DNA of 64,000 bases from positions 3,972,001-4,036,000 of the forward strand of contig NZ_CP107929.1 of the NCBI RefSeq assembly GCF_036017915.1, written 5' to 3'. The position numbers and the translations under genes were made by a program. The notes beneath the pieces are model-generated. The model was not told where the DNA came from. It ran no database searches and was given only the letters and a program-made list of their open reading frames with translations. The stretch is from Micromonospora sp. NBC_00421. Its GTDB lineage: Bacteria; Actinomycetota; Actinomycetes; Mycobacteriales; Micromonosporaceae. Shown here piece after piece: positions 17,761-28,875 of the stretch. Position 1 is the stretch's first letter. Each line of letters opens with the position of its first letter.

Positions 17761-18312
17761 CGCCTTGGCCTGCTGTTTGTACTCGCGTACCCGGCGCAGC
17801 GACTCCGCGTCGGTGACGTCGGCGACCGACCGGTACGCGTCCGGGTCGCCGTAGCCGCCGGCGGCCTCCCGCCAGCCGTCCGGCCGGACCCCGTACCGCT
17901 TGCCGAGCAGGGCGACGAGGATCTGCGCCTTCTGGGTGCCGAAGCCGGGCAGGTCGACGATCCGGCGCAGCAGTTCCCGCCCGTCGGTGACGTCGGCCCA
18001 GAGCCGGCCGGCGTCGCCGTCGTACCTGTCGACCAGGATCCGGCACAGCTCCTGCACCCGGCCGGCCATCGCCTTGGGGAAGCGGTGCAGTGCGGGTGGA
18101 CCGGTGAAGACCGCCACCAGCGCCTGCGGGTCGTAGTCGGCCAACTCCCGGGCGTCCGGGTCGTGACCCAGCCGCTGGGCGAGCACGTACGGCGACGAGA
18201 AAGCCTTCTCCATCGGCACCTGCTGGTCGAGAAGCATCCCCGTCAGCAGGGCCAGCGGGCTGCGTTCCAGCAGCCGGTTGGCCTCGCCGTCGATGGGCAA
18301 CGAGAACGTCAT
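17743..18312 (-). CDS. HhH-GPD-type base-excision DNA repair protein
   Basis: A 189-residue member of the endonuclease III/AlkA-like helix-hairpin-helix superfamily. The hairpin is at RIVDLPGFGTQKAQILVALLGKRYG (about residues 116-140). The conserved acidic residue region follows (GWREAAGGYGDPDAYRSVADV), although it is not the classic LPGVG...D layout. The N-terminal part LLTGMLLDQQVPMEKAF matches a small actinobacterial subfamily annotated as base-excision repair. No iron-sulphur cluster cysteines are present. A DNA glycosylase role is inferred; the lesion is unknown. The C-terminal Lys/Ala repeat coincides with the duplicated 30-bp unit. Confidence 0.8.
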   Translation of the reverse strand: MTFSLPIDGEANRLLERSPLALLTGMLLDQQVPMEKAFSSPYVLAQRLGHDPDARELADYDPQALVAVFTGPPALHRFPKAMAGRVQELCRILVDRYDGDAGRLWADVTDGRELLRRIVDLPGFGTQKAQILVALLGKRYGVRPDGWREAAGGYGDPDAYRSVADVTDAESLRRVREYKQQAKAAAKAG

Positions 18313-18340
18313 CCCCCCATCCTGCCCCCTCGACGCGGCG

Positions 18341-18375
18341 CGGCCCGGCGAACACCACTGGTGTCCACCGGGCCG
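18341..18375 (-). terminator. Hairpin behind the subtilase gene
   Basis: CGGCCCGG (18341-18348) pairs with CCGGGCCG (18368-18375), enclosing a second smaller stem (ACACC/GGTGT). It lies 15 nt past the subtilase stop on the minus strand and before the HhH-GPD gene. Confidence 0.55.
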
Positions 18376-18389
18376 CAGGTGAGGTCGCG

Positions 18390-19613
<1,224 letters not shown>

Positions 19614-19801
19614 CGTCTGAACTCCCTACCGGGTACGACCGGACAGGCGGGGCCGTCCGAACGTCCCATCGACTGATGTTGGGGGAATGCTAACCAGACA
19701 TCGACACACGTAACAGAGATAACGGCCAGGGGATTGAGCTGGTGTTATGGATGTCCCGGGTGCCCGCCACCGGACGCCTCCGCACCAGGCAGGATGACGG
19801 G

Positions 19802-21286
19802 GTGGACCGTTACGACATGCTGCTCTCCCCCGCCGGCGTCGACGCGCTGCGTACCGCGCTCACCCGCGCCGACTTCACCGCCAACGGCATCGCCGGCCGG
19901 CTCGGGCCGCAGGCCACCGGCGGGGTGGCCCGCAACGACTTCCGGGCCGCGTTGCGGGCCACCGAGGACCGGGACGCGCTGGCCACCCTGATCCGGGTGT
20001 TCGTCTGCGACCAGACCGAACCCGAAGCGGCGGTCGCCGCCGCGCTCGCCCCGCTCGACCTCGCCGAGGCGGTCGCCGCCGGCCTGGTCGAGCCGTACGG
20101 CGACGGCCTGCGCGCCGGGGTGGACCTGGAGCCGTACGGGGACACCTGGTGGGTGCTCGCCGACGTGCCGGCCAGCGCCCGCCCGGGTCGAGCGCTGCAC
20201 AGCGAACACGTGCTCGGCATCGGCGGGGCCACCCAGACCCTGATCGGGGCGACCGTACGCCGCCCTGTCGGCACCGCGCTGGACCTGGGCACCGGCTCCG
20301 GCGTACAGGCCCTGCACCTGGCCACCCACGCCCGGCAGGTCACCGCCACCGACGTGTCGGAGCGGGCACTGCGCTTCGCCGCCACCACCGCCGCCCTCAA
20401 CGGGCAGGACTGGGAACTGGTGCGCGGCGACCTGGTCGCCCCGGTGGCCGGCCGGCGGTTCGACCTGGTGGTCAGCAACCCGCCGTTCGTGGTCGGGCCG
20501 GGCACCACCACCCACGTCTACCGGGACTCCGGCCGGGTCGGCGACGCGATCGGCGCCGAGCTGGCCGCCGCCGCGCCGGGCCTGCTCACCGAGGGCGGGA
20601 CCATGCAGTACCTGGCCAACTGGGTACACGTCGCCGGGGAGGACTGGGCGGAGCGGGTGACCGGCTGGTTCGCCGGCACCGGCCTGGACGCCTGGGTGAT
20701 CCAGCGCGAGGTCGCCGACCCGATGGCGTACGTGCACCTGTGGCTGACCGACGTCGGCGAGGCGGCCGACCCGCACCGGGCGGCGGCCTGGCTGGACTGG
20801 TTCGACGCGCACAAGGTCGAGGCGATCGGCTTCGGCATCGTCTCGCTGCGCCGGGGTGGCCACGAAGACCCGACAGTGCGGGTGGAGGACCTGCGGCAGC
20901 GGGTCGAACCTCCGCTGGGCGACCAGGTCACCGCCTGGTTCGACAGGCAGGACCTCGTACGGGACCGGGGCGTCGACGGCCTGCTCGCCGCGCGCTACCG
21001 GGCCGCCCGCGGGTTGCAACTGCGGCAGGAGGCGACGATCGGCGACGAGGGCTGGGCGGTCGACCGGCAGGTCCTGACCATGCCGCACGGGCTGCGCTGG
21101 AGCGAAGAGGTCGACCCGCTGGTGCTGGCCCTGGTCGGCGGCTGCGACGGGCGGCTGCCGCTGCGCGACCAGCTCGCCCTGCTCGCCGCCGCACACGACG
21201 TCACCGTCGACGAGTTGGCCGAGGCGGCCGGCCCGATCGTGGCGCACCTGGTCGAGCGGGGCATCGTCGAGCCGGTGACCGACTGA
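19802..21286 (+). CDS. Class I SAM-dependent methyltransferase (DUF7059 N-terminal domain)
   Basis: A 494-residue protein. Residues 1 to about 140 are a helical N-terminal domain of DUF7059 type. A PrmC/RsmC-like methyltransferase domain follows, with motif [16 protein letters not shown] (about residue 160) and motif IV SNPPF (about 225), the latter typical of N-methyltransferases acting on glutamine amides or exocyclic base amines. The C-terminal ~180 residues are additional and of unknown role. The substrate may be rRNA or a protein. GTG at 19802 was chosen; an in-frame ATG at 19817 is an alternative. Its stop overlaps the dtd start (TGATG), so the two genes are coupled. Confidence 0.85.
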   Translation: MDRYDMLLSPAGVDALRTALTRADFTANGIAGRLGPQATGGVARNDFRAALRATEDRDALATLIRVFVCDQTEPEAAVAAALAPLDLAEAVAAGLVEPYGDGLRAGVDLEPYGDTWWVLADVPASARPGRALHSEHVLGIGGATQTLIGATVRRPVGTALDLGTGSGVQALHLATHARQVTATDVSERALRFAATTAALNGQDWELVRGDLVAPVAGRRFDLVVSNPPFVVGPGTTTHVYRDSGRVGDAIGAELAAAAPGLLTEGGTMQYLANWVHVAGEDWAERVTGWFAGTGLDAWVIQREVADPMAYVHLWLTDVGEAADPHRAAAWLDWFDAHKVEAIGFGIVSLRRGGHEDPTVRVEDLRQRVEPPLGDQVTAWFDRQDLVRDRGVDGLLAARYRAARGLQLRQEATIGDEGWAVDRQVLTMPHGLRWSEEVDPLVLALVGGCDGRLPLRDQLALLAAAHDVTVDELAEAAGPIVAHLVERGIVEPVTD

Positions 21287-21708
21287 TGCGGGCGGTGGTG
21301 CAGACCGTCGGCCGCGCCAGCGTCACGGTCGACGGCGAGGTGGTCGGCGCGATCACCGACGGTCTGCTGGTGCTGCTGGGCATCACCCACACCGACACCC
21401 CCGAGCTGGCCGGGACGATGGCCCGCAAGGTGCACGAGCTGCGCATCCTCGACGACGAACGCAGCGCCGCCGACACCGGTGCCCCGATCCTGGTGGTCAG
21501 CCAGTTCACCCTCTACGGCGACGCCCGCAAGGGTCGCCGACCGAGCTGGACCGCCGCCGCCCCCGCCGAGACGGCCGAACCCCTGGTCACCGCCGTGGTC
21601 GAGGCGCTGCGCGCCCGGGGCGCGACGGTCGAGACCGGCCGCTTCCGCACCCACATGCTCGTCGAGAGCGTCAACACCGGCCCCCGCACCCTCCTCCTGG
21701 ACCTGTAA
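21286..21708 (+). CDS. dtd: D-aminoacyl-tRNA deacylase
   Basis: A 140-residue homodimeric editing enzyme that removes D-amino acids (and glycine from tRNA-Ala) from mischarged tRNA. The N-terminus [17 protein letters not shown] is canonical. The catalytic SQFTLYGD motif is intact, as is RKGRRPSW. The cross-subunit Gly-cisPro motif reads NTGPRT, where an Arg replaces the usual Val/hydrophobic residue. The loop before the catalytic motif is shorter than in E. coli DTD. The ATG overlaps the upstream methyltransferase stop. Confidence 0.92.
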   Translation: MRAVVQTVGRASVTVDGEVVGAITDGLLVLLGITHTDTPELAGTMARKVHELRILDDERSAADTGAPILVVSQFTLYGDARKGRRPSWTAAAPAETAEPLVTAVVEALRARGATVETGRFRTHMLVESVNTGPRTLLLDL

Positions 21709-21781
21709 CCCACCCACCCCGCCCCACCCACCCCGCCCCTGCCCCTGCCCCTGCCCCTGCCCCGCCCCAGCCCCGTCCTGC
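21709..21781. repeat. C-rich tract left of family A copy 2
   Basis: After the dtd stop, the plus strand is nearly all C with few G, including four consecutive CCCCTG units. The dtd mRNA end is therefore C-rich and G-poor, like a Rho loading site. Confidence 0.85.
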
Positions 21782-21849
21782 CCCCGGTGATCAAGAGGTT
21801 TACGTCAACTTTGATCTTCGTTTTGACGTAAACCTCTTGATCACCGGGG
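21782..21849. repeat. Family A palindrome, copy 2 (perfect 27-bp arms)
   Basis: Arms 21782-21808 and 21823-21849 are perfectly complementary over 27 nt with a 14-nt loop. The core GATCAAGAGGTTT is shared with copies at 11.5 and 44.4-44.5 kb. It lies midway between convergent dtd and spo0M and can act as a terminator on both strands. Confidence 0.95.
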
Positions 21850-21954
21850 CGGGGCGGGGGCGCGGGGGTGGGCGGGGCAGGGGCGCGGGGAGGCGGGGAG
21901 GGGGGAGGCGGGGAGGGGGGCGGGGAGGGCGAGACGGGGTGGGTGGGCGGGAGG
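21850..21954. repeat. G-rich tract right of family A copy 2
   Basis: About 105 nt dominated by runs of three to six G on the plus strand extend up to the stop codon of spo0M. On the spo0M transcript this is C-rich and G-poor. Confidence 0.85.
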
Positions 21955-22743
21955 TCAGGTGAAGAGGCCGCGGCGGTGGAGGGACTGGCGGAGCCAGCCG
22001 TCGAGTTGGGCGGCCCAGTCGGTGCGGTCGGCGGTGGCGTGGTCGACGGTGAACCGGCCGAAGGCGTCCCGGCCCTCGGTGAACAGGCCACCCCGTTTGT
22101 CCATCTCCAGCACCACCTGCACCTGGTGCGGGTCGGTGACGAAGGTGACCTCCAGCTGGTTGATCGCCCCGGCGTACTGCGGGGCCGGGTAGAACTCGAT
22201 CTCCTGGTAGAACGGCAGACCCTGCCGTACGCCGTAGATGTGGCCGCGCTCGACGTCGGCGCGGGCGAACCGGAAGCCCAGCCGCAGCAGCGCCTCCAGC
22301 AGCCGCTCCTGGGCCGGCAGCGGGTGCACCGAGACCGCGTCCAGGTCACCCTTGTCGACCGCGCGGGCCACCTCCAACTCGGTACGCAGCCCCATCGTCA
22401 TCCCGTGCAGCCGCTGGCCGTACAGGTCGGTCAGCGGGGTCTCCCACGGCACGGCGAACCGGAACGGGATGTCGTACCGCTGCCCGGCCTCCAGCCGGAA
22501 CCGCCCGGTGATCTGCTGCCTGGCGAACTCCTGCGTGGTCTCGTACTCGGAGTCGGCGCCCTCCACCTCGACCCGGGTGAGCAGGCCGAGCGCCACGTAC
22601 TCGATGTCGGTGGCGTGGTCGCCGCCCGCCACGTGCACCCGCCCCTCCAGCACCCCGCCCGGACGGCAGTTCGGGTTGGCGAGCACGGTCTCCACCGACG
22701 GACCGCCCACCCCCATCGACTGCATGAGCCGCTTGAAGACCAC
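21955..22743 (-). CDS. Spo0M-like sporulation-control protein
   Basis: A 262-residue arrestin-fold protein of the SpoOM family: [20 protein letters not shown] at the N-terminus, then [34 protein letters not shown]. These are cytosolic proteins that in Bacillus negatively affect sporulation; the role in actinomycetes is unclear, perhaps in morphological development. GTG at 22743 was selected because GGAGG lies 5 nt upstream and homologues start right before VFK; an in-frame ATG 12 nt upstream is the alternative. The 3' end faces dtd across the palindrome. Confidence 0.85.
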   Translation of the reverse strand: MVFKRLMQSMGVGGPSVETVLANPNCRPGGVLEGRVHVAGGDHATDIEYVALGLLTRVEVEGADSEYETTQEFARQQITGRFRLEAGQRYDIPFRFAVPWETPLTDLYGQRLHGMTMGLRTELEVARAVDKGDLDAVSVHPLPAQERLLEALLRLGFRFARADVERGHIYGVRQGLPFYQEIEFYPAPQYAGAINQLEVTFVTDPHQVQVVLEMDKRGGLFTEGRDAFGRFTVDHATADRTDWAAQLDGWLRQSLHRRGLFT

Positions 22744-22968
22744 CACGTCCTCCATTGCCTGTCGCATTGCCGACCCCGGTGGCCGACCGCTGGCACGGTA
22801 GCCGGACCTGGCAAGACCCACTTCGGCCGACACCCCGCATCCGACCGGATTGCTGTCGGGTCCCCGATCGCCTCACCCCCGTTTCACGCCCTGATTGGAA
22901 AGCTGTTCATCACCGGAGCCGATGGCGCCGGTACGCGACACGGAAAGCGGAGACGGGGAGACACAGAG

Positions 22969-23985
<1,017 letters not shown>

Positions 23986-23999
23986 GCGGGACGGTGCGG

Positions 24000-24032
24000 T
24001 GCGGGCCCCCGGCGAACCGCCGGGGGCCCGCA
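24000..24032. terminator. Bidirectional terminator between sigB and the acetyltransferase gene
   Basis: A perfect 15-bp stem (24000-24014 with 24018-24032) with AAC loop lies 14 nt after the sigB stop. It is placed to serve both converging genes. Confidence 0.8.
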
Positions 24033-24105
24033 CCCGTGCGGCGCAGCTACGGGGTGCGGCGGCACCCGGGGCAGCGCAAGCGCCCCGGGCACGGCGGCAC
24101 CCGGG

Positions 24106-26664
24106 TCAGAGCCGGCGTGGGCCGGTGTCCGGGCGGGCGTCCGCCGCGCCGACGCCCACGGCGGCGTGCAGCACCGAGACGCCGTCCGGCCGGGCCAGCA
24201 CCGGGTTGAGGGTGAGCGACCGCACCCGGGGCTGCTCGTCGGCGAGTCTGCCCACCCGCAGCAGCAGGTCGGCCAGGGCCGCCCGGTCCACCGGCGCGGC
24301 ACCCCGGTGCCCGCGCAGCAACGGTGCCGCCCGGGGCTCGTCGACCAGCTCGGCGGCGTCCCGGTCGGTCAACGGCACCGCCCGCCAGGCCCGGTCGCCG
24401 AGCAGTTCGGTGGCGACACCACCCAGCCCGAAGCCGACCACCGGCCCGAACGCCGGGTCCTCGCGCAGCTCCACCACGCAGGCCACCCCCGGCGGCACCA
24501 TCGGCTGGACCAGCACGTCCGCGCCGAAGACCGCCGTCAGGTCCGCGTACGCCCGGCGCAGCGCGACCGGGTCGGCCAGGTCGAGGCGGACGGCGCCCAG
24601 GTCGAGGCGGTGCCGCAGGCCGGGCGCGGCGGCCTTCAACGCCACCGGCCAACCGCACCGCCCGGCGGCGGCGAGCGCCTCGTCGACGGTGCCGGCCGGC
24701 ACCGACCCCACCACCTCGACGCCGTACGCGGCGAGCAGCGCGGCCGGGTCGGCGGCGTCCCCGCGCAACGCGGCCTGCCCGGCCACCCGGTCCACCCGGG
24801 GCAGCTCGGGCGGCGTACCCGGCTCCCGGCGCAGCCAGCCGGCGTACCGGCTGACCCGGCCCAGCGCGCGCACCGCCTCCTCCACACTCGGGTACGCGGG
24901 CAGCCCGACCGGCACCCGGCCGGCGAGGAAGGTCGCCACCGTCGGTTTGCCACCGCCCAGCGCCGCCGGTAGGGCGGCGGTGAAGTCGGCCTCCTCGACG
25001 GTGAGCTGCCCCGGCAGCGGCGGGGCGAAGACCGCCACCACCGCGTCCACGCGATCGTCGGCGACCGCCCCGGCCAGCGCGGCGGCGAACTCGGCGGCAC
25101 CGGCGTGCGGACCGACGTCGCGGGGATAGCCGGCGGCGACGGTGAGGCCCTGCCCGGCGCAGGCGGTGGCGGCCAGCCCGGTCAGCGCCGACGAGTTGCC
25201 CACCACCCCGACCCGGTCGCCGCCCGGCAACGGCTGGTTGGCCAGTAACACCCCGACGTCGAGCAGCTCGGCGACGGTGTCCACCCGGATCACCCCGGAC
25301 TGGGCGAACAGCGCGCTGACGGCGGCCTCGTCAAGCGCCGGGCCAGCTCCGGGGCCGACCGGGCGGGCCAGCGAGGCCAACGCCACCACCGGCTTGTCCC
25401 GGCCGATCCGGCGGGCCAGCCGGGCGAACTTGCGCGGATTGCCGAAGGTCTCCAGGTAGAGCAGGATCACGTCGGTGCCGGGGTCGTCCTGCCAGTACTG
25501 GAGCAGGTCGTTGCCGGAGACGTCGGCCCGGTTGCCGGCCGACACGAAACTCGACAGGCCCAGCCCGCGACGCTGCGCCTCGGCCAGCAGCGCCACCCCG
25601 AACGCGCCGGACTGGCTGAAGAAACCCACCCGACCGGGGGCCGGCAGCACCGGGGCCAGGGTGGCGTTGAGGCGTACCCGCTCGTCGGTGTTGGCCATGC
25701 CCAGGCAGTTCGGGCCGACGACCCGCATGCCGGCGGCGTGCGCCGCCCGGACCAGGGCCCGCTGGGCCGCCGCGCCCGCCGCCCCGGCCTCGGCGAAACC
25801 TGCGGAGATGACCACCAGGCCGTGCGCGCCGGCGGCGGCGGCGTCGGCCACCACCGCAGGCGTCGCGTCGGGCGGCACCGCAACCACCGCCAGGTCGACG
25901 TCCACCCCGGCGTCGGCCGCCGACGGGTACGCGGGCAGCCCGGCGACCGTACGCGCGCTCGGGTGCACCGGCACGATCACCCCCGGGTAACCACCGTCAC
26001 GCAGGTGCCCGAGGACGGCCGCGCCGACCCCCTGCCCGCTGGCGCTCGCCCCGTAGACGGCCACCCCGCGCGGGGCCAACAGCCGGGCGATGGACCGGGC
26101 CTCGGTCCGGTGTTCCCGGCCGCGCTGCACCGCCAGGGTCGCCTCGGTCGGGGCGATCGGGAAGGTCAGGTGCACCACCCCGTCGGCGAACTGCCGCTGC
26201 ACCTGGTAACCGAAGTCGGCGAAGACCCGCAGCATCACGCCGTTGGTGGGCAGCACCTCGGCGACGAAGTGCCCGATGCCGGCCCGGCGGGCCGCGTCGG
26301 CCAGGTGCTCCAGCAGCACCGAACCGATCCCCCGCCCCTGGTAGGCGTCCTCCACCACGAATGCCACCTCGGCTTCCGGGGCGGCCGGGCCCAGCCGCTC
26401 GTACCGGCCGACGGCGACGATCCGGTCGCCGGCCAGCACCACGAACGCCTCCCGGTCCCGGTGGTCGACGGTGACGAACCGGTGCAGGTCCCGTTCCGGA
26501 ATCCGCGGGTACGGCGAAAAGTAGCGCAGGTAGCGGGTGCGTTCCGAGAAACGCCCGTGCATGGCCACGATCTCCGGCGCGTCCTGCGGCCGGATCGGGC
26601 GCAGGCCGACGGTGCTGCCGTCGCTGAGCAGCACGTCCACCGGTTGGTCCACACTGGTCACCAC
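24106..26664 (-). CDS. GNAT/acyl-CoA synthetase (NDP-forming) fusion; probable protein lysine acetyltransferase
   Basis: An 852-residue fusion. Residues 1 to about 170 are a GNAT domain (acetyl-CoA loop AYQGRGIGSVLLEHL). A CoA-binding Rossmann domain (about 190-310, VAVYGASASGQGVGAAVL), a ligase-CoA domain (FFSQSGAFGVALLAEAQRRG) and a C-terminal ATP-grasp domain (about 640-850) follow. This is the layout of Pat-type acetyltransferases with GNAT first, which acetylate and silence acetyl-CoA synthetase and other proteins; the synthetase-like part is usually regulatory. GTG at 26664 has GGGGAGGGG upstream. It starts 26 nt after acuC, so the two form an operon with a predicted deacetylase. Confidence 0.85.
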   Translation of the reverse strand: MVTSVDQPVDVLLSDGSTVGLRPIRPQDAPEIVAMHGRFSERTRYLRYFSPYPRIPERDLHRFVTVDHRDREAFVVLAGDRIVAVGRYERLGPAAPEAEVAFVVEDAYQGRGIGSVLLEHLADAARRAGIGHFVAEVLPTNGVMLRVFADFGYQVQRQFADGVVHLTFPIAPTEATLAVQRGREHRTEARSIARLLAPRGVAVYGASASGQGVGAAVLGHLRDGGYPGVIVPVHPSARTVAGLPAYPSAADAGVDVDLAVVAVPPDATPAVVADAAAAGAHGLVVISAGFAEAGAAGAAAQRALVRAAHAAGMRVVGPNCLGMANTDERVRLNATLAPVLPAPGRVGFFSQSGAFGVALLAEAQRRGLGLSSFVSAGNRADVSGNDLLQYWQDDPGTDVILLYLETFGNPRKFARLARRIGRDKPVVALASLARPVGPGAGPALDEAAVSALFAQSGVIRVDTVAELLDVGVLLANQPLPGGDRVGVVGNSSALTGLAATACAGQGLTVAAGYPRDVGPHAGAAEFAAALAGAVADDRVDAVVAVFAPPLPGQLTVEEADFTAALPAALGGGKPTVATFLAGRVPVGLPAYPSVEEAVRALGRVSRYAGWLRREPGTPPELPRVDRVAGQAALRGDAADPAALLAAYGVEVVGSVPAGTVDEALAAAGRCGWPVALKAAAPGLRHRLDLGAVRLDLADPVALRRAYADLTAVFGADVLVQPMVPPGVACVVELREDPAFGPVVGFGLGGVATELLGDRAWRAVPLTDRDAAELVDEPRAAPLLRGHRGAAPVDRAALADLLLRVGRLADEQPRVRSLTLNPVLARPDGVSVLHAAVGVGAADARPDTGPRRL

Positions 26665-26690
26665 GTCCGGCCCCTCCCCAGGTCCCCGGC

Positions 26691-27872
26691 TCAGTCGCGC
26701 GGGTCGTACGGGTCCAGCCCGAGCAGCGGGAACACCGCCTTGCGGGTGGCCGCCACGGCCCGGTCCACCGAGTTCGGCTCCCCGGTCGGCTGCCACGGCT
26801 GGTGCTCCGGGTCGACGTCGTCGGTCATCCGCAGCGGGACGTCCCGGCCGGGCACCCGCCGGGCGGCCAGCGCCCGCCAGCCGGGCGGGGTGAGGGTGGC
26901 CGGGGCGATCGGGGCGCCGGCGGCCACCGCCAGCAGATGCGTCCAGGCCCGGGGCACCACCTCCACCAGGGCATACCCGCCGCCGCCGGTGGCCACCCAG
27001 CGGCCGTCGCACAGCTCGTCGGCGAGCGCCCGCAACGCCAGGTAGGTGGCCCGCTGCCCGTCCACCGACAGGTGCAGGTCGGCCAGCGGGTCGCTCCGGT
27101 GCCCGTCGGCACCGCACTGGGTCACCAGGATCTGCGGTCGGAACGCGCGCAGCACAGACGGCACGATCGCGTGGAAGGCGCGCTGCCAGCCGGCGTCGTC
27201 GGTGCCCGGTGGCAACGGCACGTTCACCGCGCTGCCCTGCGCCCCGGGGCCGCCGGTCTCGTCGGGGAACCCGGTGCCGGGGAAGAGCGCCAGCGGGGTC
27301 TCGTGCAGGCTCACCGTGAGCACCCGGGGGTCGTGGTAGAACACCTCCTGCACACCGTCGCCGTGGTGCACGTCCACGTCGACGTAGGCGACCCGTTCGG
27401 CGCCCAGGTTCAGCAGGCGGGCGATGGCCACGGCCGGGTCGTTGTAGACGCAGAACCCGGCGGCCCGGTCGGGCATGGCGTGGTGCAACCCACCTGCCAC
27501 GTTTACCGCGCGGCGGGCCTCGCCCCGCCAGACCGCCTCGGCGGCGGCCACGCTCGCTCCGGCGATCAACGCGCTGGACTCGTGCATCCCGTCGAAGACC
27601 GGATTGTCCGAGGTGCCCAACCCGTAGCCGGCGAAGAGCGGGTCGCGGGGTGCGGCCCGTACCGCCGCCAGGTAGTCGGGCAGGTGCACCCGGGTCAACG
27701 TCGCGTCGTCGGCCGGCTCCGGCCTGACCAACCGCACCCCGGGCCGGTCCAGGACGCCCAGCTCCCGGGCCAACGCGACGGTCAGCTCGACCCGGACCGG
27801 GTCGAGCGGGTGCTCCCCCATGTCGTAGTCGAGCAGGGACTCGTCCCACACCACAAGCGTGTCGTCCGACAT
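26691..27872 (-). CDS. acuC: Acetoin utilization protein AcuC (HDAC-family deacetylase)
   Basis: A 393-residue zinc-dependent deacetylase of the class I HDAC fold. The catalytic His pair is in GGLHHAM, metal ligands are in VDVDVHHGDG, and the Gly-rich GGGGYAL near the C-terminus carries the transition-state Tyr. In Bacillus AcuC removes acetyl groups from lysines of acetyl-CoA synthetase; no acetoin genes are nearby, so the name is historical. Location immediately upstream of the GNAT/acyl-CoA synthetase fusion strongly suggests an acetylation-deacetylation pair. Confidence 0.93.
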   Translation of the reverse strand: MSDDTLVVWDESLLDYDMGEHPLDPVRVELTVALARELGVLDRPGVRLVRPEPADDATLTRVHLPDYLAAVRAAPRDPLFAGYGLGTSDNPVFDGMHESSALIAGASVAAAEAVWRGEARRAVNVAGGLHHAMPDRAAGFCVYNDPAVAIARLLNLGAERVAYVDVDVHHGDGVQEVFYHDPRVLTVSLHETPLALFPGTGFPDETGGPGAQGSAVNVPLPPGTDDAGWQRAFHAIVPSVLRAFRPQILVTQCGADGHRSDPLADLHLSVDGQRATYLALRALADELCDGRWVATGGGGYALVEVVPRAWTHLLAVAAGAPIAPATLTPPGWRALAARRVPGRDVPLRMTDDVDPEHQPWQPTGEPNSVDRAVAATRKAVFPLLGLDPYDPRD

Positions 27873-27920
27873 GGGGTCATCGTCGCACGCAGGTCACCTG
27901 TCGCCCACCACACGTGCTGG

Positions 27921-28778
27921 TCAACCCGCTGGTGTCGGGCCGGTGGCCACCGGGCGGGACGGATCGGCGACCCAGCCGCTCCACGATCCGACATAGAGCG
28001 CGGCGTCCGGCCGGCCGGCCAGGTGCAGCGCCAGCACGGCCTGCGCGGCGGTCACCCCCGAGCCGCAGTACGCCCCCACCGGCCGGTCGGCGCGCACCCC
28101 GGCGGCGGCGAACCGGTCCCGCAGCGCCTCGGCGGACGGGAAGCGGCCCCCGGTGACGTACTCCGGGGCGGGCAGGTTGACAGCGCCCGGCACGTGCCCG
28201 GCGACCGGGTCGACCGGCTCGGTCTCGCCCCGGTAGCGCGGCGCGGCCCGGACGTCCAGCAGCACCCCGTCGTCGGCCGCCCCGAGCCGGGCCGCGTCGT
28301 CGGCGTCCAGCACCGGCAGCGCACCCGGCCGGACGGTCACGTCGCCGGGCGACACGGTGGGCACCTCGACGGCGCGGGGCAGCCCGGCGGCGAGCCAGGC
28401 CGGCCAGCCACCGGCCAGCACCCGCACCGACCGGTGCCCGGCCCAGCGCAGCGTCCACCAGGCGCGGGCGGCGGACATCCCGTCGCCGCCGTCGTACACC
28501 ACCACCGGATGACCGGTGCGGACGCCGGCGGCCCGCAGCGCGACCTGGAGCGCGGCCGGGTCGGGCAGCGGATGCCGGCCCGCCGCGCCGGGTGGGCCGC
28601 ACAGGTCGGTGTCCAGGTCCACGAAGACCGCCCCGGGCAGGTGGCCGGCGGTGTAGTCCGCGCGGCCGGGTGGGCCGGTCAGCCGCCAGCGGACGTCCAG
28701 CAGGGTCGGCGGGTCGGGTCGGGCCAGTTCGGTGGCGAGCCGGTCCGGCTCGATCAACGGGTCATCGGTACCGGACAT
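27921..28778 (-). CDS. sseA: Thiosulfate/3-mercaptopyruvate sulfurtransferase (two rhodanese domains)
   Basis: A 285-residue tandem-rhodanese protein. The N-terminal domain (about residues 8-130) lacks a catalytic Cys: the loop reads VVYDGGDGMSAAR. The C-terminal domain carries Cys in the loop AYCGSGVTAAQ, which resembles the CGSGVTA loop of 3-mercaptopyruvate sulfurtransferases. It transfers sulphane sulphur to thiols or cyanide. An inactive N-terminal domain is normal for this family. It lies 48 nt upstream of acuC on the same strand and diverges from ideR. Confidence 0.92.
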   Translation of the reverse strand: MSGTDDPLIEPDRLATELARPDPPTLLDVRWRLTGPPGRADYTAGHLPGAVFVDLDTDLCGPPGAAGRHPLPDPAALQVALRAAGVRTGHPVVVYDGGDGMSAARAWWTLRWAGHRSVRVLAGGWPAWLAAGLPRAVEVPTVSPGDVTVRPGALPVLDADDAARLGAADDGVLLDVRAAPRYRGETEPVDPVAGHVPGAVNLPAPEYVTGGRFPSAEALRDRFAAAGVRADRPVGAYCGSGVTAAQAVLALHLAGRPDAALYVGSWSGWVADPSRPVATGPTPAG

Positions 28779-28875
28779 GGCGTCCAGTCAACACCATCGG
28801 GGGACCGACCTCGCGATTCGGCGCAGGTCGATCTTCGTGCGCCGGGGTAGCATCGACCACCGGGAGGCCGCTGAC

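Noticed and set aside
26665..27849. In-frame upstream extension of the GNAT/acyl-CoA synthetase gene to 27849
   Set aside because: This part overlaps acuC in another frame; its translation is low-complexity. The GNAT domain begins at about 26660 with a good ribosome site in front.
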